A stretch of 64,000 nt of DNA from Microbacterium sp. MYb62. Lineage in GTDB: Bacteria > Actinomycetota > Actinomycetes > Actinomycetales > Microbacteriaceae. The notes beneath the pieces were generated by a model. The model was not told the origin of the DNA. It did not search any database and saw nothing but the letters and a program-made list of their open reading frames with translations. The position numbers and the translations under genes are program-made. The stretch is from positions 124,001 to 188,000 of the forward strand of contig NZ_PCOY01000002.1 of NCBI RefSeq assembly GCF_002979475.1, given 5' to 3'. This document shows positions 15,332 to 24,135 of the stretch, in pieces. Every line of letters starts with the position of its first letter. Position 1 is the first letter of the stretch.

Positions 15332-16927
15332 TCAGACCACGCGGACACCGCCCACATACGTCGCGGACACCTGCGTCGCGGCGAGGTCTTCGGAGGAGAC
15401 GGTGACGGGGTCGCGGTCAACGACGATGAAGTCCGCGAACAGCCCAGGAGAGAGCGCGCCCACCTCATGTTCGCTGAACAGCTGCCAGGCCGCATTGGCC
15501 GTGTGCGCGAGGAGCGCCTGCTCCCTCGTGACCACCGTGCCGCCCGGCATCCGGTAGCCACTGCGAGTGGTGCGGGTCTCGGCCACGGCCATGTTGCGGA
15601 ACGGCTCGTTCGGGGTGACCCATCCGTCGTTGTGGAATGTCGCGCGGTGTCCGGCCGCGAACGCCGCACCGGCGTCCGCCCAGGCACCGCCGTGCTCCGC
15701 ACCGAAGAGGTCGTCGACGAGGACCTCGCCCCAGTAGGTGATGTGGTCGACGAACAGGCTCACGGTGACGCCGAGCGACGCCGCACGCTCGAACTGCGCA
15801 GGCGTCATGGCTCCGCAGTGCTCCAGCCGGAACCGGTGATCGGTGAGGCCGTGCCGCGCGATGATCTGCGCGTAGACGTCGAGCGTGGCGTCGATCGCAC
15901 GATCGCCGTGCACATGGCAGGCCAGCTGCCAGCCCGCGGCGGCGTAGGGCTCGGCGATGGCCGACAGCTCATCCGGCGTGTAGTTCGCGTGCCCGATGTG
16001 GTGTGGTTCGAGTCCGAGCCCCCGGGTCGCCGGGGTGTCGAGGTAGGGGAACGACGTGGCGATGTTCCCGACCCACGGCGAACCGTCCGACCAGGTCTTG
16101 ACCCCGGTCTGACGGAAGACCGGATCCTCGCCTCCTCGCACGGACGGAGCCCCGCCCGGACGCGACATCTCGTACCACCGCAGCCGCAAGGGCATCGCGC
16201 CCTGCGCACGGAGGGCATCGATGAGCGGATCGAGCCCGGGATTCCACGACAGGTCGGACACGGTGGTGATGCCGCGGGAGGACAGATCGCGCAGGTGCGC
16301 GGGAAGGATGCGAGGAAGATGCTGCTGCGCCTTCGCGAGCATCGGGGCGACCACCATCTCGACGGCGGCCGCCTCGAGTGCGACACCGGTGAGCCCTCCC
16401 TCTGCATCCCGAACGAACGAGGCGCCGACCGGATCCGGGGTGCTCCGGTCGAGGCCCGCAGCGAGCGCGGCCGCCGTGTTGAAGTACACGGAGTGGCCCG
16501 AGTTGTGGATCACGACGAGAGGCACACTGCCGGCGAGATCGTCGAGGAAGCGGATGTCGGGGTCGGGGAGTCCGCGCTGCAGCAGCGCATCCCACCCGTT
16601 CGCGAAGACGGCTTCCCCTCCGGCATCCGCCACCGCCGTCCTGAGCGCGGCGAGGACGCCGTCAGCATCGGGGATGACGACGGGACGGAGGTCGACGACC
16701 AGATCGGACAGCAGGATCGCGGAGAATCCGGGGTGTCCATGCGGTTCGATCAGTCCGGGCATGACCCACCCGTCGAGCGCGACCGTTTCGGCTTCGGGAT
16801 CGCTGCGTCGGATCTCGTCTGCCGACCCGAGAGCGACGATCATGCCGTCGTCGACCGCCATGGCTTCGACCTCGATGTCGATTCGCGGCGCGAGTGGACG
16901 GATACGGCCCAGGAAGACAGTCGTCAT
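15332..16927 (-). CDS. Amidohydrolase of the YtcJ-like family
   Basis: 531 residues from ATG 16927 (MTTVFLGRIRPL); upstream in-frame codons lack a conserved domain. The N-terminal beta-sandwich (DGWVMPGLIEPHGHPG) opens the metal-dependent hydrolase barrel. Later motifs are CHVHGDRAID and TFHNDGWVTPNEPF, and it ends with the VDRDPVTV sandwich strand. Homologues hydrolyse amide or formyl bonds on small nitrogen compounds; the substrate is not known. It is next to the Nudix gene on the same strand (44 nt apart) and a single gene in function. Possible role with the amine locus nearby is only a guess. Confidence 0.88.
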   Translation of the reverse strand: MTTVFLGRIRPLAPRIDIEVEAMAVDDGMIVALGSADEIRRSDPEAETVALDGWVMPGLIEPHGHPGFSAILLSDLVVDLRPVVIPDADGVLAALRTAVADAGGEAVFANGWDALLQRGLPDPDIRFLDDLAGSVPLVVIHNSGHSVYFNTAAALAAGLDRSTPDPVGASFVRDAEGGLTGVALEAAAVEMVVAPMLAKAQQHLPRILPAHLRDLSSRGITTVSDLSWNPGLDPLIDALRAQGAMPLRLRWYEMSRPGGAPSVRGGEDPVFRQTGVKTWSDGSPWVGNIATSFPYLDTPATRGLGLEPHHIGHANYTPDELSAIAEPYAAAGWQLACHVHGDRAIDATLDVYAQIIARHGLTDHRFRLEHCGAMTPAQFERAASLGVTVSLFVDHITYWGEVLVDDLFGAEHGGAWADAGAAFAAGHRATFHNDGWVTPNEPFRNMAVAETRTTRSGYRMPGGTVVTREQALLAHTANAAWQLFSEHEVGALSPGLFADFIVVDRDPVTVSSEDLAATQVSATYVGGVRVV

Positions 16928-17046
16928 GGCGTCAGTCTGGCAGTCGGCAGCGGCGCGTCGGAGATCGATCACGAATCGAGAAGCGCACCGGTGTCCGGCA
17001 TCCGTAATGTGATCTCCACACCGGCAGCACATCGAGAGGACCGATC

Positions 17047-17502
17047 ATGGCCGAGAAGCACGAAGAGACGAAGAACTTCAGCGCCGAGGAACGCGAGGCC
17101 ATGCAGGCCGCCGCGAAAGAGGCCCGCACGCGGCGCTCCCGCGCGAAGAAGTCCCCGGAGGAGCTGCGGGCCGCGGGGGAGGCCGACATCAAGGAGGCCA
17201 TCGAGAAGCTGACGCCCGAAGATCAGGCGCTGTCGAACAAGCTGCACGCGCTCGTCTCCGAGGTCGCCCCCGAACTCGTCCCCCGCACCTACTACGGGAT
17301 GCCGGCGTGGGGTCGCGACGGGAAGGTGCTGTGCTTCTTCCAGCCGGCCAGCAAGTTCAAGGTCCGCTACGGGACGTTCGGCTTCGAGCCCCTCTCGAAC
17401 CTCGACGACGGCACCGTCTGGCCGACCGCGTATGCGGTGACCGACCTCACGAAGGCCGACCTGGAGTTCCTCGCCGAGCGCATCCGCGTCGCGATCAGCT
17501 GA
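17047..17502 (+). CDS. DUF1801-family protein
   Basis: 151 residues. A strongly charged N-terminal half (about 1-55, rich in Glu, Lys and Arg, probably helical) precedes a DUF1801/YdhG-like domain (about 60-148) with the typical YYGMPAWGRDGKVLCFF and YGTFGFEP segments. Homologues in Bacillus have been linked to iron handling (frataxin-like). A GAGAGGA ribosome site supports the ATG. A bidirectional terminator follows. Confidence 0.8.
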   Translation: MAEKHEETKNFSAEEREAMQAAAKEARTRRSRAKKSPEELRAAGEADIKEAIEKLTPEDQALSNKLHALVSEVAPELVPRTYYGMPAWGRDGKVLCFFQPASKFKVRYGTFGFEPLSNLDDGTVWPTAYAVTDLTKADLEFLAERIRVAIS

Positions 17503-17512
17503 CCTTCTGCGG

Positions 17513-17544
17513 AAGGGTGCGCGACCGCTCGGTCGCGCACCCTT
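17513..17544. terminator. Bidirectional terminator
   Basis: Perfect 14-bp stem (17513-17526 with 17531-17544) around the loop GCTC, between the convergent DUF1801 and aldehyde dehydrogenase genes. Confidence 0.85.
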
Positions 17545-17547
17545 CGC

Positions 17548-18972
17548 TCAGCCGTTGATGATCTGCGGCACCGCGACCGACTTCAGCCCCTCGACGCCGA
17601 ATTCGAGGCCGTAGCCCGAGGACTTGTGGCCGCCGAACGGGATCATCGGATGCACTCCGCCGTGCGAGTTGATCCATACCGTTCCCGCCTGGATGCGCGC
17701 GGCGACCTTCCGCGCCTCTTCGCGTTCGCCCCAGACCGACGCACCGAGACCGACGTCGAGACCGTTGGCGCTGGCCACGGCGTCTTCCACATCGGTGTAC
17801 CGGATGATCGGCAGGGCCGGCCCGAACTGCTCCTCGTCGACGAGGGCCACCCCGTCGGCGACATCGGCGACGAGTGTGACCGGATAGAAGAGCTCGCCGA
17901 GCTCGGTCGCAGGCTTTCCCCCCGTGACGATCCGTCCGCCCTTGCGAGCGGCGTCCTCGACCAGATCGCGGACGATCTCGAACTGCGCGTGGTTCTGCAG
18001 CGGACCGAGCACGTTCTGCTCATCCAGGCCGTTGCCCATCGGGGTCTGACGCACGACATCCGCCAAGGCCTCGACGACCTCGTCGTAGACCGAGTCGTGC
18101 ACGTAGAGCCGCTTGAGTGCCGCGCAGGTCTGACCGGTGTTGATGAACGCACCCCAGAAGAGGTCCGGCGCGATGGCCGCCGCGTCGACACCGGGAAGCA
18201 CGATCCCCGCGTCGTTCCCCCCGAGCTCGAGCGTGAGGCGGGCGAGGTTCTTCGCCGAGCTCTCGACGATGCTGCGGCCGGTCGCGGTCGACCCCGTGAA
18301 CATCACCTTGCCGATGTCGGGGTGCGAGGCGATCCTGGCTCCCACCTCGCGGTCGCCGGCCACCCCGATCAGCACGTCGCGGGGGAGCACCTGGTTCATG
18401 ACCTCGATCAGAGCCAGCACGCTCAGCGTCGTGTAGCCGCTCGGCTTCACGACCACCGTGTTCCCCATGCGCAGTGCAGGGGCGATCTGCCAGATGCCGA
18501 TCATGAGCGGCCAGTTCCACGGCCCGATCGCACCGACCACGCCGATCGCCCGGTAGTGCAGCTCGGCGTGGGTCTCGCCGTCGTCCACCACGACCTCCGC
18601 CTCGAGCGGCGTCGCGGCGGCGGTGCGCAGCCAGGCCGAGCACGCCCCGACCTCGAAGCGGGCGTTCGGTCCGTTGAGCGGCTTGCCCTGCTCGCGCGAG
18701 AGCAACCGCGCGAGCGGCTCGGCGTTCGCGTCGATCGCATCGGCGACGCGGACCAGCAGCGCGCTGCGCTCCGCATGCCCGAGCGCATCCCACGCGGGCT
18801 GAGTGGCCTTGGCGCGCGCGACCGCGGCGTCGAGCTCCTCGACCGTGTGCACGGGCGCGCGACCGATGGGCTCCCGCGTCGCCGCGTCGACCACTTCGCG
18901 ACCCTGTCCTTCCGGTGCGCCGACGCGCTCCAGCAGGGCGGCCTCATCCAGAACCGGGGCGATCTCCGACAT
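17548..18972 (-). CDS. NAD(P)-dependent aldehyde dehydrogenase
   Basis: 474 residues from ATG 18972, with GGAG 6 nt upstream; a GTG one codon earlier is less likely. Catalytic residues are all present: Asn153 (GPWNWP), Lys176, Glu249 (LELGG) and Cys283 (NTGQTCAAL). It oxidises an aldehyde to the acid. Position at the end of the permease, cyclodeaminase-like and amine-oxidase cluster suggests it removes the aldehyde made by the oxidase. A 150-nt gap separates it from the oxidase, so it may also have its own promoter. Confidence 0.92.
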   Translation of the reverse strand: MSEIAPVLDEAALLERVGAPEGQGREVVDAATREPIGRAPVHTVEELDAAVARAKATQPAWDALGHAERSALLVRVADAIDANAEPLARLLSREQGKPLNGPNARFEVGACSAWLRTAAATPLEAEVVVDDGETHAELHYRAIGVVGAIGPWNWPLMIGIWQIAPALRMGNTVVVKPSGYTTLSVLALIEVMNQVLPRDVLIGVAGDREVGARIASHPDIGKVMFTGSTATGRSIVESSAKNLARLTLELGGNDAGIVLPGVDAAAIAPDLFWGAFINTGQTCAALKRLYVHDSVYDEVVEALADVVRQTPMGNGLDEQNVLGPLQNHAQFEIVRDLVEDAARKGGRIVTGGKPATELGELFYPVTLVADVADGVALVDEEQFGPALPIIRYTDVEDAVASANGLDVGLGASVWGEREEARKVAARIQAGTVWINSHGGVHPMIPFGGHKSSGYGLEFGVEGLKSVAVPQIING

Positions 18973-19123
18973 CACTGTCTCCTCACGATGGGGTGCGCGA
19001 CAGGTTCATCGCGCAGTTCGAGTCTGCGCTCGAGGGGCGAGCGCGATTTGACTGCCCGTGCGGTGCCCTTGCCGGTCCGTGACCGAAGCACGCCGCCCGG
19101 GTGCAGGGCTCACGAAGCACGGC

Positions 19124-20302
19124 TCAGTGGCCTCCGCCACGGTACGGGCCGATCTTCGCCAGGCGGTCGAGGTGGGCGGCCAGGGCGAAGTGCGGATCGA
19201 TGTCGGAATCGCTCGGCTGCATGGCGAGCCGTGCCGCCCATTCCCCGAGCACGGGCGCGAACTTGAAGCCGTGCCCGGAGAGTCCGGTCACCGTCACGAC
19301 CCGCTCGCTCCCGCTCACATCGACGATCGGGGTGCGATCGGGCGTGTAGGCGCAGTGATGCACGCTGGAGCGCACGGGCTCGGGGTTCACCGTCGGGAAG
19401 AACTCCTTCGCCTGCTGCCCGATCTTCGCGAGCTCGTGGCGCGTGTACTCCCGGGGGACCTCATCGACATCGCGGGCGACCGGCCAGGTCGGGTTGCTGC
19501 TGGCCTTGATCGAGTAGCCGTCGAGGCTCGGCGCCCCGAAGAAGTGCACGGGTCCGACATCGCGCAGGAAGGCGGGGAAGCGCTCCGGAAGGAAGTCGGC
19601 GATGTCCGTGGGCATGAACCAGGTCAGGCCCAGGACCTGCAGCCGCAGCAGGTCGCGCAGTCGGCCATCCAGTCGCGTGGACCACGACCCGGAGGCGAGG
19701 ATCACGGTGTCGGCCCTGATCGCCCCTGTCGGGGTGCGCACCACGACACCACCGGGCTCCTCCTCGATCGACAGCACCGGGGCGTGGAAGTGCAGTTGCG
19801 CACCGGCCGCCTCGGCGAGGTCGAGTGCTGCCATCAGCGACACCTCGGGACGGATGCCGCCACCGTGGTGGTCGAGCACGCCGACGTCGCCGTTGTGCAC
19901 GTTGTGCTGCGGGTGGGCGCGCCGCAGCTCCTCGGTGTCGTAGAGCGTGTGCGGCAGCTCGAACTCGCGCACGGTGTCGAGCGTCGTGCGCATCTCCACG
20001 CGGTCGGGCTGGGCGATCGACAGGGCGCCCACCTCGAGGTAGAGCTCCCGGCCCGACTGCTGCTCGAGTTCACGCCACAACCGCCGCGACTCCTGGAGCA
20101 TCGGCACGTAGCGGCCACCCTCGTGGTAGGCCGTGCGGAACACCCGCGATTCCCCGGCGTAGGAGCCGCGGTCGTGCACCCTGCCGTACTGCTCCACGCC
20201 GATGACCTCGACATCGTCGCGCTGCGAGAGCCGCCAGGCGGCGAGCGCACCGACAGCTCCCAACCCGACGATGACGATCCGCTTTCTGACCTGCGCACTC
20301 AT
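19124..20302 (-). CDS. FAD-dependent amine oxidase of the sarcosine/N-methyltryptophan oxidase family
   Basis: 392 residues from ATG 20302, with AGGAG just upstream. The FAD-binding fold opens IVIVGLGAVGALAAWRL (GLGAVG at 13-18). HHCAYTPD places Cys317 where monomeric sarcosine oxidase and N-methyltryptophan oxidase bind FAD covalently, and GLSGHGFKFAP (340-350) matches the C-terminal flavin contact of that family. It would oxidise a primary or secondary amine to aldehyde, ammonia and hydrogen peroxide. The substrate is not sarcosine for certain; the neighbours suggest an arylalkyl or alkyl amine. Confidence 0.88.
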   Translation of the reverse strand: MSAQVRKRIVIVGLGAVGALAAWRLSQRDDVEVIGVEQYGRVHDRGSYAGESRVFRTAYHEGGRYVPMLQESRRLWRELEQQSGRELYLEVGALSIAQPDRVEMRTTLDTVREFELPHTLYDTEELRRAHPQHNVHNGDVGVLDHHGGGIRPEVSLMAALDLAEAAGAQLHFHAPVLSIEEEPGGVVVRTPTGAIRADTVILASGSWSTRLDGRLRDLLRLQVLGLTWFMPTDIADFLPERFPAFLRDVGPVHFFGAPSLDGYSIKASSNPTWPVARDVDEVPREYTRHELAKIGQQAKEFFPTVNPEPVRSSVHHCAYTPDRTPIVDVSGSERVVTVTGLSGHGFKFAPVLGEWAARLAMQPSDSDIDPHFALAAHLDRLAKIGPYRGGGH

Positions 20303-20342
20303 GAAGACTCCTGACGAGAAGACGATGGGGGATGGACGCCGG

Positions 20343-21479
20343 TCATGCGAGCGCCGGGGTGTCCCAGAGGAGAAGCTCGGTGCCGATGCCTTCGGCCACC
20401 GCGCGCCGGTAGACGACGGTTCCCCACGCCACGTCTTCCACCGGCATCCCACCGACGGAATACAGGAAGATCTCGTCTTCGCTCCGGCGCCCCTCGGCCT
20501 CGCCGCTCATGATCGCTGGCAGGTTCTCGAGGGCGTCGCCGCCGACGTCGCCGGAGCGGATGCGGTCGAGAAGGTACATGCCGTGGAGTCCGATGTGCTC
20601 GTGGGCCGGGTGCGGAACCTCTTCGCTCCATGCCTCGTAGAGACCGCGGAAGTCCGCGATGTGCCGAGCGCCCCGAAGTAGATCGTCGTCGATCATGATG
20701 TCGGCGGGCAGGCTCACCAGCGCTCCGGGCGTGATCCACCGCTTCTCGATCCGCACGTAGTTCGCCGACCCTGCCGGCGTCGTGGGGGCGATCGTGACCA
20801 GATCGCTGTCGCGTACGGCGTCCTCGACGCTGTCGACGATCGTCACGGACGTGAACTGCGGATACTCCCGTCGCACCCACTCGACGAAGGAGTCGATGCT
20901 CGAACGGCTGCGTCCGGCGATCTTCAGGGTGTCGAGCTCGGGGCGCACCGCGACGAACGCCTCGAGCGTGGTCCTGTTCATGACGCCGGGTGCCACGATG
21001 CCCACGCTCCGGGCATCGGGATTCGCGAGGTGACGTGCGCCGACACCCGGCACGGCCCCGGTGCGATAAGCGCTCAGCAGGTTGGCCGACATGTGCGCGA
21101 GAGGCGCCCCGGTGTCCTTGTCGCTCAGCGTGAGCATCAGGATCGAGCGGGGGAGCCCGTTCTCGCGGTTGGCCATGTTCGACCCGTACCACTTGCATCC
21201 GGCCGTCTGGAACGTTCCCCCGAGGTAGGCCGGCATCGCCATCATCCGCCGGTGCGGCCCGTCGAGCGGCATCCCGTCGTGCGACGACGCCGCGGGAAAG
21301 GTGACCATGGAGCCATGGGAGTTCCCGTCGGGACCGCCCATCCGGTAGTCGCCGACGTCGACGAGGCGCAGGGTCTCCTCCATCACGTCGACGCACAGAC
21401 CCATGTCCGTCACTCCCGCCGCGATCGTGTCGGGCTCGGACAGATAGCGGAACGTCAATCGGGTGTCCGGGGTGCTCAC
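20343..21479 (-). CDS. Ornithine cyclodeaminase/mu-crystallin family protein
   Basis: 378 residues. The Rossmann-type middle (VGIVAPGVMNRTTLEAFV, near 175) and the N-terminal substrate region (MMAMPAYLGG, KWYGSNM) match the ornithine cyclodeaminase/mu-crystallin superfamily, though it is longer than the usual 320-350. Related long members beside amine oxidases are annotated in databases as tyramine oxidase subunit B (from memory, not searched). Its ATG overlaps the permease stop by 4 nt, so the two are coupled. It may act on an imine intermediate. Confidence 0.8.
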   Translation of the reverse strand: MSTPDTRLTFRYLSEPDTIAAGVTDMGLCVDVMEETLRLVDVGDYRMGGPDGNSHGSMVTFPAASSHDGMPLDGPHRRMMAMPAYLGGTFQTAGCKWYGSNMANRENGLPRSILMLTLSDKDTGAPLAHMSANLLSAYRTGAVPGVGARHLANPDARSVGIVAPGVMNRTTLEAFVAVRPELDTLKIAGRSRSSIDSFVEWVRREYPQFTSVTIVDSVEDAVRDSDLVTIAPTTPAGSANYVRIEKRWITPGALVSLPADIMIDDDLLRGARHIADFRGLYEAWSEEVPHPAHEHIGLHGMYLLDRIRSGDVGGDALENLPAIMSGEAEGRRSEDEIFLYSVGGMPVEDVAWGTVVYRRAVAEGIGTELLLWDTPALA

Positions 21480-23014
21480 TGGTTTCCTCTCGTCGCTTCG
21501 ACCGCCGGCTCACCCAGGTGCGGGTTCTCCGGCAGCTCGGTGCCATGCCCGATCTGACGGTAGACCTCAGGTCGGGCCCGGCGCAGCCACAGTGCCCACA
21601 CCACGGCGAGCGCCGAGGGCACGAGGAGAACGGCCGGAAGGATGAAGGTGGTGGGAGTGGACTCGGTCTGACCGAGCAGCACGTCCCAGTTCACGAGGAT
21701 GAGCACCCAGACGATCGCGAGCGCCACGAACGCGATGATCGGAGCGATCAGTCTGCTGCCGGCACCGACCTCGCGCCGATCTCGTCGGAAGAAGCCGATC
21801 ACCGCGACCGAGACCAACACCAGGAGCAGCACGAGACCGAAGGCGCCGAGGTTGGTGAGCCAGGTGAAGAGCGTGATCACCGGGTACGGACCGTTCTCGG
21901 GGTTCCAGCCCTGCTCGCCGATCGCGAAACCGACGATCACGACGACGGCGATGGCGGACTGCAGCAGCGACCCGGCCCACGGTGCACCGCTCTTGATGCG
22001 GACGGTGCCCAGCACCCGGGGCAGCACGCCTTCGCGTCCGAGCGAGAACGCGTATCGCGCGACGGCGTTGTGGAAGCTCACGAGGGCGGCGAACAGGCTC
22101 GTGATGAACAGGATCGACATCACATCGACCCAGATCACACCCAGGTGCTCAGCGATGAAGTTGAAGAACAGCGGGGGACCGGCCTCTTCCGGAGAGATGC
22201 CGGTGGGATCGGTGATCTTGCTCGGGCCGACGGCGAGCGCGAGCGCCCAGGAGGAGAGCGCGTAGAAGAGGCCCGAGACACCGACAGCGAGGAACGTCGC
22301 GCGCGGGATGGTGCGCTTCGGGTCCTTCGACTCTTCGCCGTAGATGGCCGCCGATTCGAAGCCCATGAACGCCGCGATGCCGAACGCGAGGACGGCCCCG
22401 ACCCCCGGCACGAACAGCGCCGACGGGGTGATGGGGGCGGCGGTGAACCCCTCGGCCGGGTTGCCGAAGGCGAAGACGTCGAACACGATCACCGCGACGA
22501 ACTCGAGCGCGACGAGAATCCCCAGCACCTTGGCCGAGAGATCGACCCGGTGCACGCCGAGCACGCCGACGAGCACGATCGTGAGGAGCACCCACACCCA
22601 CCAGGGGCTCGCCCACCCGGTCTTCGACTCGATGAACGAGCTGATCTGGAACCCGAGCATGCCGTAGATGCCGATCTGCATGGCGTTGTACGAGAGGAAC
22701 GCGAGGATCGATGCGCCGACGCCGGTCGGGCGTCCGATGCCCTGCGCGACGTAGGCGTAGAACGCACCGGCGTTGGTGACGAACCTGCTCATGGCCGCGT
22801 AGCCGATGGCGAAGACGGCGAGCGCGACCGCCAGCACGATGTAGCCGAACGGGATGCCGTCGACGTGCGTGACCGCGTAGGCGCTGGTCACCCCACCGGC
22901 GAGCACCGTCAAGGGCGCGGACGCCGCGATGATCATGAACGCGACCGCGAAGACGCCGAGTCGCCGATGTTCGGCCGTTCTCGTCGTCGACGTTGTGGGG
23001 GTGGACGTCACCAT
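21476..23014 (-). CDS. APC-family amino acid/amine permease
   Basis: 512 residues from ATG 23014, with AAGGAG upstream; the open frame continues 5' but has no membrane segment there. About 12 membrane helices, an early APC motif (FMIIAASAPLTVLAGG) and FMGFESAAIYGEESKDPKRTIPRA (helix 6-7 region, cited in part as GFESAAIYGEE). It imports an amino acid or amine across the membrane. First gene of the four-gene catabolic cluster and divergent from the AraC regulator. Confidence 0.92.
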   Translation of the reverse strand: MVTSTPTTSTTRTAEHRRLGVFAVAFMIIAASAPLTVLAGGVTSAYAVTHVDGIPFGYIVLAVALAVFAIGYAAMSRFVTNAGAFYAYVAQGIGRPTGVGASILAFLSYNAMQIGIYGMLGFQISSFIESKTGWASPWWVWVLLTIVLVGVLGVHRVDLSAKVLGILVALEFVAVIVFDVFAFGNPAEGFTAAPITPSALFVPGVGAVLAFGIAAFMGFESAAIYGEESKDPKRTIPRATFLAVGVSGLFYALSSWALALAVGPSKITDPTGISPEEAGPPLFFNFIAEHLGVIWVDVMSILFITSLFAALVSFHNAVARYAFSLGREGVLPRVLGTVRIKSGAPWAGSLLQSAIAVVVIVGFAIGEQGWNPENGPYPVITLFTWLTNLGAFGLVLLLVLVSVAVIGFFRRDRREVGAGSRLIAPIIAFVALAIVWVLILVNWDVLLGQTESTPTTFILPAVLLVPSALAVVWALWLRRARPEVYRQIGHGTELPENPHLGEPAVEATRGNQ

Positions 23015-23119
23015 GGCGCAGCTCCTTCGATGCTCGGGTATGTCCTCATACTCGCCAGGGCCGGGCGTCATCGATTGACGGCGAGGGCAGAACACTTGTC
23101 TACGCGGGCACAGGGGGCT

Positions 23120-23147
23120 GATGCTAAAATGTAGCATCGTATATGAT
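23120..23147. promoter_or_regulatory. Palindromic operator and -10 box in the divergent promoter region
   Basis: A perfect 7-bp inverted repeat, GATGCTA (23120-23126) and TAGCATC (23132-23138), separated by 5 nt, lies between the permease and the AraC gene. A TATGAT hexamer (23142-23147) follows and could be the -10 of the AraC gene, which would put the palindrome over its -35. Confidence 0.5.
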
Positions 23148-23170
23148 CGGCCACAGTGGGGTGAGCCTTG

Positions 23171-24082
23171 ATGGAGAGTCTGTCGTTCCTCGATTACCGC
23201 CATGCGGTGTCCCGTGCCGTCGTCGCGCTCGATGTGACCGCGCCGGAGCAGGATCGCTTCCGCGGCGCGATCGACGCCACCGCCGCCGGCGACATCCACG
23301 TGTTCGCGATCGACGCCGACGGACACGGCGTGCACCGCACCCCGTCGCTCATCTCCCGCGCCCCGCAGCAGTACTTCAAGTTCTCCCGCATCGAGCGCGG
23401 CAGCGGCCTCATCGTGCAGGACGGCCGCGAGACCGCGCTCGGCAGCGGCGACATGGCGCTGTACGACACCGACCGCCCGTACTCGCTGCTGTTCGACGAC
23501 GCGGTGCAGATGTCGGTCGTGATGTTCCCCAAAGTGCTGCTCGACATCCCGTCGGAGGACACGAGCCGCATCACCGCCACCCGGCTGAACGCGGGTGGAG
23601 CCCTGGGCGCGATGGTCGGGCCCTACCTGGGTTCCCTCGCCGAGGGGGCGCACAACCTCGACAGCCGCATCGCACGACGGATGCTGCGCACGGCCGTCGA
23701 CATGCTCAGCACGGTGCTGGAGGCGAACCTCGCCGCCACGGAAGGCCCGGTGAGCGCGCACTCCGCGACCCTGACCCACATCCTCACCTACATCGACGTG
23801 CACCTCGCGGACAGCGAGCTCTCACCGTCGCAGATCGCCGCGGCGCACTACATCTCGGTGCGGCACCTGCACGCGATGTTCAGCGAGCAGGGCTCCACGG
23901 TCTCGACGGTGATCCGCCGTCGCCGACTGCAGCGCTGCTACGACGCGCTCACCGATCCCTACCAGGCGCACCGCTCCATCGCCGAGATCGCGATCGCCGC
24001 GGGCTTCGTCGACCCCGCGCACTTCAGCCGGGTGTTCCGTGCGCACTACGGGGTGCCTCCCCGTGCCGTGCGCGCGGGCTGA
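23171..24082 (+). CDS. AraC-family transcriptional regulator
   Basis: 303 residues from ATG 23171; a TTG one codon before it is less likely. The N-terminal half (about 1-170) resembles the AraC-binding-like sensor with RAPQQYFKFSRIERG. The C-terminal half (about 205-300) has the two HTH motifs, LSPSQIAAAHYISVRHLHAMF and AEIAIAAGFVDPAHFSRVF (quoted here as IAIAAGFVDPAHFSR), ending in a basic tail. It is divergently transcribed from the permease operon and is probably its activator, responding to the imported amine. Confidence 0.9.
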   Translation: MESLSFLDYRHAVSRAVVALDVTAPEQDRFRGAIDATAAGDIHVFAIDADGHGVHRTPSLISRAPQQYFKFSRIERGSGLIVQDGRETALGSGDMALYDTDRPYSLLFDDAVQMSVVMFPKVLLDIPSEDTSRITATRLNAGGALGAMVGPYLGSLAEGAHNLDSRIARRMLRTAVDMLSTVLEANLAATEGPVSAHSATLTHILTYIDVHLADSELSPSQIAAAHYISVRHLHAMFSEQGSTVSTVIRRRRLQRCYDALTDPYQAHRSIAEIAIAAGFVDPAHFSRVFRAHYGVPPRAVRAG

Positions 24083-24123
24083 GATCGCCTCTGGATCAGG
24101 GTGCCCTGAACCCGCCCGCGCAG

Positions 24124-24129
24124 TAGCGT
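24124..24129 (+). promoter_or_regulatory. -10 box of the Xaa-Pro peptidase gene (leaderless)
   Basis: TAGCGT, 6 nt before the GTG at 24136. Confidence 0.5.
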
Positions 24130-24135
24130 GGAGCC

